The notes: a model not told the origin generated them from the letters alone. 64,000 nucleotides of DNA from Cynocephalus volans (GCF_027409185.1 NC_084472.1:89544427-89608426), one strand, 5' to 3'. Positions 21,346 through 64,000 are shown, numbered from the stretch's first letter. A program made the numbers and translations.

Positions 21346-23199
21346 GAGACATGGCTTCAGGTCTTCTGGTAAGAACACCCTTCTTCCTCCAATACATTTG
21401 TATTTGTTAAATGGGTACAAAACGATAATTAAGAATCTAAGAATTCCCACATCATTTTTTTTTTTTCAGGTCCAAAGATAGGAACCAGTGCTTCCTATCT
21501 TTGGGGCAGAGCTTAAAGAACTATCTAATACTAAACTCCAGAATCAATGTAATGTAATTCATGAAGATAAAGATTGCTTTGTAACATCAGAAGGGGGATG
21601 AAGCAATAGGAAACTCTGTTAAAGTAGGTTTGAAAGAAAACAGTAAAGAAGCATTGTAATTGTCTATATCAGATAAGATTCCAGTCTCTTAAAATGGCAG
21701 GAGGCAAGGCCTTTTTTCAGGATAGCAAAAGCAAATCTAACGTAACTAGTGCAATGTTTCATTTCTTTTACTTTGAAGAGGTTTTATCACCACAATCCAA
21801 TAAATTGCTCATCCATTCTCACTTTCAAAAGTCTTCTTTTACAAAAGAGCAAAAGTAAAACTAAAGCTCAAACATCAGGTTGTCATAGGGATGATTTAAG
21901 CTTTACATTTCATTTTTAGAGATCATGTAACCCCAGCATATTCAGAGTGGCTGAGCACCTGCTTAGCACCTTCTGCTGTCCTGCATAGCCATATTGTCAC
22001 AGTGACCCCATATTTCACCACACCATTCTTTTCTAAACCACATGTTTTAATTATAATTTGCTAAGTAATCCTACAACAGATTTACTTCTTCTTGATAGAA
22101 CATACTTATTAAAAAGCATAATACTGTAATAAAAACACAAATGGATGGGCATTCATTTGTGCCAGGCCCTGGACTGGTGGAAAGAGAATAAAGAACACCA
22201 TGGTAAAGTCAGTCCTTCAAGGAGTTTGCTTATGATCGATCTAGCAGCAAAGACAGTAAACAAGCAACTCCTCTCAGAAATGCCAGATGCAAAAGGAACA
22301 ATAATAGGAAATGTAACGTCAGCTGTGCAGAAATGGTATTATGGCAAAACAAGGCAGGGGAGGGTACTCAGGACCCAACTTGTGCTTGGGACTGGGTTTA
22401 CCCTAAAGGCAAAAGAACAGCTTTTTTTTTGTACACATCCCTCTACCTGTGCTGTAAAGAATGAACTGGAGACAGGTAGGGTAGGAGGGTCTCCAGTGAG
22501 GAGGCTGCTGTGGTCAGGTGAGAGCCTAGGGTGGCTGAAAACAGAGATGGAGAGACACGGACAGATCTGGCAGACATTTAGGAGGTCGACAAAGTTTGGT
22601 GACTAACTGGGGGATGAGTAAGGTGGGCGGGTTGTGGTTCCTGGTTTCCTGCTTGGGTGCCACTTAGTGAGAAGGGGGAAAGAGGCAGCTGCTCAAGTAA
22701 GGTTTGAGAGCAGACCCACCAAAATAAAAGTGGCAAGTGTGAGAAATACCTGAGGGCATTTCAAAGCAGCTGCCAAGGGACTTTGGCCATAGATACATAA
22801 CCACAAGTATGAGCTGGAAGAATTCACCTAAGACTTCAGGTCTGAAAAGGAATCGGAGTTTAGTGCTTGGAATGAGCTCTCTGGAAGAGCTACATCGCAC
22901 AGCCAACCCAAGAAAATCTAGGCCCCACATACAGAAAAGACCAGACCCTCACCCACTACTGGGAGAATCAGCCCCGAGGGCCAGCGCCACTCCGGCAGCG
23001 CCAGGCCCGCCTGCAGCCTCGGGGCACAGTTTCCCGGAGCCCTCCTCCCTTCCCAGTCCAGGACTCACTTCTCCACAGGCGTCACTTCTCCAGCATCCGG
23101 CTGCCTCCCGCCTCCCGGTCCAGTTTCCTGCGATCCCGCCTCGGAGGCCCCTGCCCGGCCGCCAGGTTTCCCACCCCGATCCCCCCGCTTCCGGCCCGA

Positions 23200-23500
23200 C
23201 CTCCCGCCCCTCCATCGGTGCCTCCCGCCCGGCCTCCCGTCCCTCGCGGTCGGTGCCCCGGTCCCGGCCTCTACGTTCTCGGCCCGGCCTCCCGCCCTTT
23301 GAGCCGGCCTCCTGTTCCCCGGAATCGGTGCCCCACGCCAGGCCTCCCGCCCCTCGAACCGGCCTCCTGTTCCCCGGAGTCGGTGCCCCACGCCCGGCCT
23401 CCTGGTCCTCGCGGTCGGTGCCCCGGGCCCGGCCTCCCGCCGCCTGGCCTCCACTCTCTCGGTCCGGCCTCCCATCTCCCAGGTCTCGGCCTCCCGCCCA
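23200..23500. repeat. GC-rich minisatellite in the CpG island
   Basis: Imperfect copies of GGCCTCCCGCCCCTCG-like units of about 20 bp, combined in higher-order blocks. The marker TCGGTGCC starts at 23215, 23250, 23325, 23380 and 23415, so spacings are 35, 75, 55 and 35 bp. The strand is strongly C/T-biased. Confidence 0.75.
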
Positions 23501-23727
23501 GCCTCCGACCCCCAGCCGGGTCCCTTGCTCCGCCGGCTTCAGTGCTCGTCCCTGCACCCGTCGTTTGGCAAAACAAAGGATCTGCTGCCCAGTCCATGCC
23601 CATCTCCTCCGGCTCCCGCAGCAGCTGCAGCCCGGGCAGGGTCCCAGGGCAGGCGCTGGGCTTGAGGAGAGGCAGGGAGCGGGCCCGGGGCTGCGGCACC
23701 TCGAGAAGGGACGGTGGTGGCACTCAC

Positions 23728-23840
23728 CGTACGGCCTCCGCACACGGGGCACCAACCGCTCCACGCCACGCCGCGCCGCACCACCCCAGCTTCTGCGGGC
23801 CGCCTCCGGGAGAGGCAAGCTAGATAGCTGGGCTCGCCCC
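23728..23840 (-). other. CASP3: Putative CASP3 non-coding exon 1
   Basis: A strong minus-strand donor, ACG|GTGAGTGCC, at 23728/23727 sits in the CpG island just below the GC boxes. The 5' edge near 23840 is a guess based on the position of the GC-box array. No ATG-led frame joins CASP3 here, as expected for a non-coding first exon. Confidence 0.45.
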
Positions 23841-23935
23841 GCCCCCGGCCCGCCCTCCGCAGCGACCCGTCCCCCGCCCCAGCGCGCCCCGCCCCCGGCC
23901 CGCCCCAGCGCGCCCCGCCCCCGGCCCGCCCCAGA
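23838..23935. promoter_or_regulatory. GC-box tandem array
   Basis: Three CCCCGCCCCCGGCCCGCC modules; the last two are exact 26-bp tandem copies at 23881-23906 and 23907-23932. Each holds a CCCCGCCCC Sp1-type box. The array lies between the putative CASP3 and PRIMPOL first exons. Confidence 0.7.
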
Positions 23936-23959
23936 ACGCCGCTCCGCCCTCTCCCGCTA

Positions 23960-24007
23960 TCCGCTGAGGACCCGCCGCCTTTCGTCCCCCCGCGCGGGTT
24001 TCTGGAG
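23960..24007 (+). other. PRIMPOL: Putative PRIMPOL non-coding exon 1 (3' edge)
   Basis: A candidate plus-strand donor, GGAG|GTAAATTG, ends at 24007 immediately beyond the GC boxes. The exon start is not determined, and another GT-containing site (GCTG|GTAATC near 24126) could be used instead. Confidence 0.3.
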
Positions 24008-24832
24008 GTAAATTGAGGGCAACGAGGAGGCCGCGCCTGGCACAAGGGGCACAAGAAGGGAGACAAGGCCGGGCCTGCCGCCCAGTCTGAGCTGCAGGAG
24101 GAAGGGGAGCAGGCCGGGGCCCGCGCTGGTAATCTCTGCTTCCTCTCTGATGACCCGAGGCCTTTCCTTACGTTACCGCCATTTCCTCCCCCTAAATCAA
24201 AAGCCTCCACTACCCTGCTGGTTCCCCGCCTATTTTGGGTTACAAACTTATTTCAGACCCTGATGCAAACTGTGAATCGTTTTCGCAGAAAAATATGCCA
24301 CCACACACGAGCACGAGATTCTGCGTCAAATTTCAACAGATTCGTTACATTCTGCTCAAATCAGGGCTCCATGATAGAAACAGCATGTCCCCAACTCTTT
24401 TGCCCATTCAGGTATAAGTCAAGGACTACATTCTGAACATAAATATACATAGTTATACATATGGCTCCCATTTATTGAGTACTTACATCCTTTCAACAAT
24501 CCCTCGAGGTTTCCTACCAGCCCGCGGCTTAAAGAGGTCAGATAGCTTTTGCTCTTGCTAAAAGGACAGTCACAGGAGTTAAACTCAGATCTCAGAAATA
24601 AGCTTAGGCCTTTCTTTATTCCTCTCAAATTGAGTAAGTACCAGTATTTGGAAGTCCTTATTCTGCTGCAATAAAACTGAGGAATAGGATGCCCCTAATA
24701 GTGGTTCGGCGAGGGGGTAATTTGCAAGGAGGGGACTAAGATGGTTGAACAAGTACTTCTTATCCCATTGTGATGCCCAGACCCCTTCCTGTGCTAAATA
24801 AACTTTCTTACCAAAATAATGCTTCAGATAAT

Positions 24833-24854
24833 GCAGCAGCAGCAGCAGCAGCAG
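24833..24854 (+). repeat. (CAG)7 microsatellite
   Basis: About seven uninterrupted GCA/CAG units in PRIMPOL intron 1; short and not in coding sequence. Confidence 0.85.
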
Positions 24855-27394
24855 TTATCTGTTTTCCTGTAAGTTACACTCATTTACTTAGTCTAGAGAA
24901 CTTTAGTTATAGTTAAATAGTAGGCTGGAGGCAATGTCTTCTGACTGAGCTTCGTAATTTCTCTTTACAGAGGAGTCCCAGAGGTGGCAGAACTTGAACT
25001 GGGCCTTGAAGGGAAAGGATTTGGGGAAAGGCGACACGGGGCATTCCGGAGGAGAGAATCATATGCCAGAGGGCTCCAGGAGTGGTCATTGTCGTTCACT
25101 TGGCGAACAATCAGAAATGAAATAGGTAAGTGATTCAATGTCGGATTCCGGAGGGGAGTTTAGACTTCATGAAGTAGACTATAGGGTGAATTGAGTGATG
25201 CTGTGGGTCACTAATGAGTATCCCTATGAGAAGTTATGGAAATGTTTTTAAGAGTGATTAGTCTGGCAGTTAACACTGTTTGGATGGGAGATCCTGGGGG
25301 GAGGATAGAAAGGAAGAAGTGGAAAAGAACAATATATTGCCATATTTTTCTTATCCCTTCCAGCAGGTTTTTGGGAAATTTAAATATGAGTTACTTCTGG
25401 TCAAGCATAGGCAGGCAAAGAGACTGAAGTAGGAAAAAAAAGCAATTCTCTCAGTTATTATATTTAATTTCTTAAGGTGTTGTGCATCTGGGAAGCAAAC
25501 TTATATAATAACAGAGCTGTAAATGAATTTTAATCACATACTTTATGATGAATACTTTAGCAGTGGGAGAAGTTGTATTCATGTATTCCAAGAGACCAGA
25601 AAAGGGAATATATTAAGAAAAACATTACTAAATACTACAACTAGAATATTGCCAGAAAACACAAAATACTGATGCATTTAATCTTAGGGGAGAGGGAAGA
25701 GTTGGAGTTGGGGAATAATAATTGACGAGTGATTAGACAAAGAAAGGAAACTGGGAGAATTGGGCTAGGGAGAACCATGTCAAGGCGGGCTTCAGGTCTC
25801 TGGAAGCCAGTGAATATGAAGCAGGTTCCCCCAATCCAGCTGTTCCTGGGAAGCAAGCCATCAAGTGTCACAGCTGGGCAAGCCTGGGCATAAACCGAGG
25901 GAAATCAGGGCTACTTCAGTCTGAGTCATTTCTCTGCTTTCATCCCCGTTTTCCCTTCTGCCACAACAGTTGCTCTAAAAGAACTAACCCAACCTTTTTT
26001 CTAGTTCGATCACCTTTAGTTGTAAAATCAATATCAAACATGGTTAAATAAGCATTCTGGTGCAATGTTAAGAAATAAATAATAGAACTCTTTAAGCCTA
26101 CTCTTTTAAAATACAATAAATGTGTGCTTTTTGGAACTTAGAAACTGTTACCAAAAATAGTTAGGTTCCCTGGGTGGAAAGGAGCTTTGATATATAATTA
26201 CATAAAAGAAAGACAGCACTATTTCCTCACCAGGAATTAAAAGCATTTCTAATATGGTGACATTCTCCCAGACAGTAGGAGTGAGGAATATGATAGTCCC
26301 AGACCAGAATGCCACATGCTTCCTTTTGTTATTCAACCTTCCTTCTCAAATAGCCCAAGCCCCAGTTGTCTTCGGATCTCACCCAGGCTGTGAAATTTTC
26401 AAGCTGGGCAAAGAACATGAAGGCATGCTATATACTTAACTTCTTTTTTTGCCTCTGTTGACACTCATGGTTTCCCCAAATCCAGTGAATGTTAAGATGG
26501 TTTTCCATTGTGACTCTATGACTTCCATGTATGACACACTCCCATGATCCTACCAAAATTTTTACAAAATCAAAAACATTTTCCTTAATGAGGTTTCAGT
26601 GCCACTGTGTGAACATCCACATAGTCATTCCTAGTCAGTGATTGGTTAGATGCTAGCTGTGATTAAGATATGATTGCGTTCTGTGTTTATTTTCTTCATT
26701 AAGTAATCAGTGGACTGCTAAAAATTAATAAATTTCATAGAAGAAAGTCAGTGTCTTAATTAATTTTTTCTAAATATAGTGGATTTTTATCTGTATGTAA
26801 AGCAGATTAAAATAAACTGAATACTCAGAATCTACCAAGCAATAAGGAGCCCAATCAATCACTTTATACTGACAAGTTAAAGCAGTTTTTAGAAAAATTG
26901 CCCCATCTCTTAGTTCAATGAATTGATATTCCTTTCCCAGGCATATCAGTTATGAAATTTATATTGATACCTAGAATTATATTTCTGTTTCTTGGTTTAT
27001 AATTTTCACGTGGGTTGAGCATAACTCTGAGAGAATAATCTTTCTTAAGTCTGTTATGGTTGATGTCAAATTTGAAATCTATGGAAAATATGCCTTTTTT
27101 TCTAAGAAGGTCTTGATATTTCTACCCTCTCTTAATCTTTTAGGGTGATTCTGTTTTTCCTTTCAGGGAATATATCATTTGCCAATGAATTTGTGTTGCC
27201 TCAAAAATTTCTGCTAAAATTCAAGACAATATTTATCAACTCAATAAGTGTACAGGCATTGCCTAAGGAAATTAGGAACTTACTGTTAAATGCTTTAGTA
27301 TATATTATTATTTCACTTAAAAAAACTAATGTACATATCTGTTTTCCACATAGGTAAGTTATGGCATAGATAATATTAATGAAAAGGGAAACTT

Positions 27395-27860
27395 TATCAG
27401 TTATCTATTTCTGTGTAAAAAACCAGCTGAAAACTTACTGGTTAAAAAAAAAATTTTTTTTCTTACAGTTCTGTGGGTTGGTTGGGAATTCAGTGGGTCT
27501 GTCCTAAACTCACTTGGGCTTACTCATGTGCTGAATTCAGATAATGGTGGGATGACCCAAAATGGACCACCTCACACATGTGACCGTTAGAGCTGGTTCT
27601 TGGCTGGGATGCCTTAGTTCTCCACATGGCCTGTTAGCCTCTATGAGGCTAGAGTTATAGCATAACAATTTCAGGGCAGGACTCCAGATATGGTGCAAAA
27701 CACTTATGAAACCTCTGTTTCCTTCACATTTGTGAATGCGGCATTGGTCTAAGCAAGTCAAATGGCCAAGCCCAGAGGCCATATGAGAGTGAGCTCAGAT
27801 GGCACTCTTGATGGGAAAAATGGCAAGGAATTTGTGGCTGTTTTTAATCTACAGTGGAAA
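27395..27860. repeat. Old interspersed repeat, unassigned
   Basis: TATCTATTTCTGTGTAAAAA, then TTACAGTTCTGTGGGTTGG and TCTAAGCAAGTCAAATGGCC, match a widespread ancient mammalian repeat by eye. I cannot name it. Confidence 0.4.
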
Positions 27861-28279
27861 TTTTCCCCCTCTTCTAAAAACCTACTCTTTTTCTTTTGTA
27901 AATAGCTCATAATCCCAAATTTTGAAAGTATTGACTGGCCCTCTTACCTTGTCACGGTTTACATGGAGGTATTGTATGGAAACAAAAATCACCCATTACC
28001 GTCACCATCCCAAACTAGCCAATATCATAACTCCCATTCATACACTGAGTTAACCTCTGAAATAAAAGTTGTGTTGGGAGAGAAGAGGAAAAATGGACAG
28101 AAGGAGAGGAAAAGGGAACTAAGAGCTGCACATTGGTGCCTAGAAATGAACTCTACACTAAAAAAAAAAAATCAACACAAGAATGGTGGCCAAGGTAGTA
28201 GCACCAGCTGGGCCAGGTAGGCAGCACTCGATGCAAAAGAATAGTTATAATAAAAACCATAATGATACAAAAAGCACTT

Positions 28280-28470
28280 ATGTTTACATGAGGCTTTGTA
28301 ATTTACAAAACATTTTTATGTATCTTATTATATTTATCTTCGAGGTAACTACATAAAGTTCTCAAGATGATATTGATCCCCATTTTGCAATTGATTAAAC
28401 TAAGATTCAGGGAGCTTCATGAACCTGCCCAAGGTCATAACACTATTAGGTAGATGAGCCAAAATCTAAG
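28280..28470 (-). repeat. MIR-like
   Basis: CCCCATTTTGCAATTGATTA, then AACTAAGATTCAGGGAG and CTGCCCAAGGTCATAACA, are degraded antisense MIR segments. Confidence 0.5.
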
Positions 28471-28692
28471 GATTTCCCCTGACCAACCCTGCTCTTGTTC
28501 TATGGTAAAACTTCATGCAAAGAATAAAACATAAAGCAAACAAGGAATTAAGTGTCAGGAAATTCGTTTTGAAACTTTATCAAATAAAGTATATTCTAAA
28601 CAAAAAAACTGATGGCCTTTTTGTTTGTTTTGGTAGTAATTGATAGAAATCTTATGTGGGATAGGATTTATTCTGCCCATACTGCTGAACCA

Positions 28693-60886
<32,194 letters not shown>

Positions 60887-61218
60887 CTAATTAACTATGA
60901 ACACTTACATAACCAGGCTGTAATTTGCCCGGTCTGTAAGATTTGATAACATTAAGTTATAGTAACTTATTAATAAGCCAGTTTACATCAACTTAGTCTT
61001 ATCACTTTGTTTTCCAATTTGTGTTTTTTTACTTAAGTAAACCAGTTTTATTGAAAATAACTTTGGAGTAACTTTGGTTAAATTCAGTAGAAATCTCCTA
61101 ATTAACCAAAATTAGTCTGTTCACATCAACTTTACTTTTCAAGTTTATTTATAGGCTGAAACATAATATCCGTAGCTGATTAACATAAGGTGTCACCATT
61201 TTAAAACTATTATTTTTT

Positions 61219-61304
61219 TAGCAGCTGGTTGATATGGGATCTGAACCCTTGACCATGGTGTTATCAACACCACACTCTAACCAAGTGAGCTAGCCAGCCA
61301 GCCC
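61219..61304 (-). repeat. tRNA-Ile-derived SINE, monomer, in PRIMPOL 3' UTR
   Basis: Antisense AGCAGCTGGTTGATATGGG to ...GAGCTAGCCAGCCAGCCC. It would be transcribed antisense within the PRIMPOL 3' UTR. Confidence 0.87.
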
Positions 61305-61406
61305 TAAAATTTATTACTTAAGACACTAACCAGAAAAGATGATTATAGACAATCAAACTGCTGCCATTTAACACTGTTCAGTCATTTAATTTGAATGACA
61401 AAATAT

Positions 61407-61412
61407 ATTAAA
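61407..61412 (+). terminator. PRIMPOL: Putative PRIMPOL poly(A) signal
   Basis: ATTAAA, the most common variant hexamer, placed just before the CENPU 3' end. No AATAAA was seen between the stop codon and this point. Longer transcripts overlapping CENPU are possible, as in human. Confidence 0.4.
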
Positions 61413-61450
61413 TTCTGGTGAATTTTGACAATACTTTTTGTGAAAAGATT

Positions 61451-61456
61451 TTTATT
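61451..61456 (-). terminator. CENPU: Putative CENPU poly(A) signal
   Basis: AATAAA on the minus strand, 63 bp after the CENPU stop; this gives a very short 3' UTR with cleavage near 61435. Confidence 0.65.
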
Positions 61457-61518
61457 TACAAAAGTACAGTTTCAGAAGATAACAGACTAGATAGGCACAT
61501 TTTAGTAGGCTGGTCTTC

Positions 61519-61632
61519 TCATTCCTGGTCAAGGAGCTTTTCTAATTGATGGTTGATGTTTTGCAGATGGTTTTCAGCTCCCAAAAGGGTTCTTGCTTTA
61601 AATAACAGAGCTGGAAGGCTGGATGAATCATA
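61519..61632 (-). CDS. CENPU: CENPU last coding exon
   Basis: Acceptor TTTCAACAG; TGA at 61521-61519. Encodes [20 protein letters not shown], then [17 protein letters not shown]. Confidence 0.94.
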   Translation of the reverse strand, partial: YDSSSLPALLFKARTLLGAENHLQNINHQLEKLLDQE

Positions 61633-64000
61633 CTGTTGAAAGAAAATTTATTTAAAATATCAAAAATCAAATATCAAAAACTTTTATAATCTGTCTTTAC
61701 ATATCTCAATCTTATGACCAATGCCAATTTTGACAGAGCTTTCTATTAGCCACTCCGTTCATTTTTAAAAGAGGACAATTAAAATATTGGTTTAAATTCA
61801 TTTCCTGAGGACATAATTGATCATATAAAGTTGCAAGGGAACTGCTCTGCAAAACATGAACTGTTCTCTCATCCCAGAAGACCACCTGGTTCAAAGAATG
61901 GTGGCATGTAAGTTATTAAAACAGAAAATTATGCCTGGGACAGGTCAAGATTTGGTTTGGGCAAGTCTGCTAGTGCTGTGTGGGGGTCTGCTTGATCTCA
62001 CGTCTACTTTAAAACACAAAAAACTGTAAGGCAGGCTTACTTTTACTGCAAGAACTGATGGAATAGAACACCAGGCCCATAAAAATTCACAAAAAAACCC
62101 TGCCAAAATCTGCATGTAGAAAAATTATCTATTGGGAGGATCAATTAAGTGTCTTAAAGGTTGCCAATCCAAATGTACTTACTGATTAAAGACAAAATTA
62201 GAATACAAGCCTAACATAAGATAGAACACAAAATCCAACTTAAAATTTTGAAAAAACTAGCAAAGCTAAACTTCCTTTTGCAAATTGTATCTATGAGTAA
62301 GTGATTAAATGACTCTTACAAAACTTTATCATACTTTTGATAATTTGCTGTTTAATAACATGTTTTCAAGTTTATTTCCTTAGTAATGAAAACTGAGCAG
62401 AAAAGGTCTCAGGCTATGATTACCACATTATAATGGAAAAATTTCCAGCATACAATTTAACGTATTACTAGAGAATTCAATTTAACAAATATTTGAGAGC
62501 CTAATGTGTTCAAGACACCATGGGCACCTGCCTTCAGGGAGGGGTGAAGGGGAAGAACTCCCATTTGCTGCTAGATGTTTAGTTTAGAAAAAGAGGTGAA
62601 GACATACTCAAACATCTACATACTACAAGGCAAAAAGGACAGATGCTACAATATGAGTACAAAAAGGCACTGAGGGCACACAAAGAACAGGACATTCATA
62701 AGAGTGATGTATTCCACACAAGGCAGAGTCGCAAAATCTCAGTGAATTTTGTGAATTAAAAGTGAATGTTACTATTAGTATCTCCAAATTTAGCAACCAA
62801 ATCCCCAACGCCAAATAATAAGCTTTAGACTAGTAGTTAGGTACATTAAAAAAAAAAAAACTTTAAAAAATATTCTATTTCCAGATTCCTTAATGTATAA
62901 ACAAACCTTAGGCTCAGGAGAATTAACTCAGCTCAGTATCAAAACCTTAAAATTGAATTTAGAAGTGAAAAATACAAATCTGATCATAAGATTTATGTAT
63001 ACCTTATATATGAAATCGTATTAGGGTATACAAATATGTAAATTTTTTTCTATAATTTAAACATTTCTATTAATCTGAGCTGGATGTCATACCAGTAGCA
63101 AAGTTTGCAGTAAAAATCCAGAAGCAACCATAAAGTTTATTAAAACAATAACATACCATATTTTTTCTTACTATATGCCTTTTTTATGTTTCTCAACTTC
63201 TAAAATCACAGCTACCATTTTACATGGGATAATGAAAGGGCTGGCTGGTTAGCTCAGTTGACTAGAGTATGGCGCTCACATACGGGATAATGGCTTGTTT
63301 TTCAGATACAAGATATTATGAACATGGGCTAGACAAAGAACAAAAGAGGAGCTGGTCTTATAACATGTCTGAGTGGTCTAATATTGGTTAAAATTACAAT
63401 AAAGTAGAGCATGCTTGCTTAATTAAGATTTGTACACAGAATATACACTTCTCTTGAAGAAATTCGGTTCTCTGAAGTGTAAATACCTTTAAAAAAAAAT
63501 CAGTGACTCTGGATTTTTCTCTATACCTCTAACCTTCATTAAGTAGCTAAAAACAGTGATGACACAATAAATATTCACTGATTTTCAGTGACGCTGTCTT
63601 GGGACTTTATAATGTATCTACATTTATTTTTCCTCAAAGCTTCTGGAACTCTAGCATACAAATGCCCTCTATCATCTTATGAAGCACAGTAAAGAGTAAA
63701 AATCAAAGTTACCTTTTCCTTTACGTTTGGTTCTTTCTTGCGAACATCTGAGTAATCTTGATAAAGCTGTTTTAAATTAGATAAGAAATATGCTGTATTC
63801 CTAAGGGAAGACTTTCTCTCCTGAAGTTCATCATACTTTGTTTGCAGTTGTTTCAGCTGTGGTTCTAACCTAAAACAAAAATAAATATGTTGGGAAAATA
63901 TTAGAACCTAAAACAAAAACAAATATTTTCCCAAAAGTAAATGACATAATAAAGTGTAACAGCCCATAGTGTATTAGACTTAATATGTAAGTATACTGAA
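61519..64000 (-). CDS. CENPU: CENP-U, last two coding exons (partial gene)
   Basis: CENP-U (MLF1IP, CENP-50) is a subunit of the CCAN inner kinetochore, in the CENP-O/P/Q/R/U module that recruits PLK1. Two exons are visible on the minus strand: 63869-63713 and 61632-61519, joined in phase 0 (...NVKEK|YDSSSLP...). They encode a coiled-coil segment ([20 protein letters not shown]), a helix ([20 protein letters not shown]) and the C terminus ([11 protein letters not shown], stop TGA). This is only the C-terminal part; upstream exons, including the PLK1-binding N terminus, lie beyond 64000. The human C terminus ends in Gly where Glu is read here. Converging on PRIMPOL, as in human. Confidence 0.93.
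61633..63712 (-). other. CENPU: CENPU last intron (2.1 kb)
   Basis: GT-AG intron, AT-rich, with a truncated SINE at 63239. Nothing else was recognised. Confidence 0.8.
63239..63282 (+). repeat. tRNA-Ile-derived SINE, 5' fragment
   Basis: GGGCTGGCTGGTTAGCTCAG, then TTGACTAGAGTATGGCGC; it stops after the A-box region. Confidence 0.75.
63713..63869 (-). CDS. CENPU: CENPU penultimate coding exon
   Basis: 157 nt; acceptor TTTTGTTTTAG, donor GTAACT. A leucine- and glutamine-rich coiled coil. A second near-identical acceptor lies 38 bp upstream. Confidence 0.92.

Larger units (their letters stand above)
10612..23727 (-). other. CASP3: CASP3 intron 1 (13.1 kb)
   Basis: It lies between the first coding exon and the putative non-coding first exon in the CpG island. 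It holds tRNA-Ile SINEs, MIRs, an L1M 3' segment interrupted by an LTR, a MaLR LTR, and old unassigned repeats at 12935-13620, 20960-21060 and 22140-22600. No internal gene is supported. Confidence 0.6.
22960..24030. promoter_or_regulatory. CpG island, probable bidirectional CASP3/PRIMPOL promoter
   Basis: About 1.07 kb of very GC-rich, CpG-dense DNA between two divergent genes, in an otherwise AT-rich window. It contains repeated CCCCGCCCC GC boxes (Sp/KLF type) at 23838-23935 and no TATA box near the expected starts. In human the CASP3 and PRIMPOL starts lie a few hundred bases apart in such an island, so a shared promoter is the straightforward reading. Long open frames on both strands here reflect base composition. 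Confidence 0.85.
24008..28636 (+). other. PRIMPOL: PRIMPOL intron 1 (about 4.6 kb)
   Basis: It runs from the putative first-exon donor to the exon with the start codon. It contains a (CAG)7 tract, degraded unassigned repeats (25000-25320, 27395-27860) and a MIR-like segment. Small open frames in it have no recognisable homology. Confidence 0.5.
60887..61430 (+). other. PRIMPOL: PRIMPOL 3' UTR
   Basis: About 540 nt after the stop. ATTAAA at 61407-61412 is the best poly(A) signal and faces the CENPU signal across about 40 bp. An antisense SINE occupies 61219-61304. Confidence 0.5.

Noticed and set aside
22145-22606. A 153-codon frame on plus in CASP3 intron 1
   Set aside because: It overlaps a degraded ancient repeat, has no recognisable domain and no splice or promoter context.
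22809-24011. A 400-codon open frame on plus and 289- and 223-codon frames on minus across the CpG island
   Set aside because: Low-complexity Pro/Arg/Ala/Gly protein, explained by high GC with few stops and by the minisatellite; opposite strands are open together, and no known domain is visible.
24833-24854. (CAG)7 as a disease-type expanded repeat
   Set aside because: Only about seven units, intronic, no sign of expansion.

Overview
The window is mammalian nuclear DNA. It has long introns with GT-AG junctions, L1, L2, MIR, MaLR and MER remnants, one CpG island and three protein-coding genes in the order CASP3 (minus) - PRIMPOL (plus) - CENPU (minus, partial). This order matches human 4q35.1. 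The lineage-specific repeats are about twenty short elements, monomeric and dimeric, whose core reads like a tRNA-Ile gene; no Alu or B1 element was seen. tRNA-Ile-derived SINEs of this kind fit the CYN family of colugos (Dermoptera, Galeopterus/Cynocephalus) best. The species call is an inference from remembered family descriptions, and another mammal with a similar SINE is possible.

Region by region. 1-300 lies downstream of CASP3. 300-10,611 carries the CASP3 3' UTR and all six coding exons, read leftward; spliced, they give exactly 277 codons plus stop. 10,612-23,727 is CASP3 intron 1, full of old repeats. 22,960-24,030 is a CpG island that acts as a probable bidirectional CASP3/PRIMPOL promoter; it contains GC-box tandem repeats and a GC-rich minisatellite. 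24,000-28,636 is PRIMPOL intron 1. 28,637-60,886 holds the twelve PRIMPOL coding exons, which give exactly 560 codons plus stop with every catalytic, zinc-binding and RPA-binding landmark in place. A 5.3-kb L1, itself nested in an LTR-like repeat, fills much of the intron after the first coding exon. 61,435-64,000 has the last two coding exons of CENPU, tail-to-tail with PRIMPOL.

The three genes act in separate pathways: apoptosis execution, DNA-damage-tolerant repriming, and inner-kinetochore assembly. Their neighbourhood is conserved synteny, not an operon; only CASP3 and PRIMPOL plausibly share regulatory DNA. I found no CRISPR array, no prokaryotic system and no evidence for a new multi-gene system. 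The most interesting observations are small. CASP3 has lost the Asp28 prodomain cleavage site and changed both S5-pocket phenylalanines. The L1 ORF2 carries a 92-bp inverted copy of the element's own 3' UTR. PRIMPOL has a possible in-frame upstream start. A CENPU splice acceptor is duplicated.
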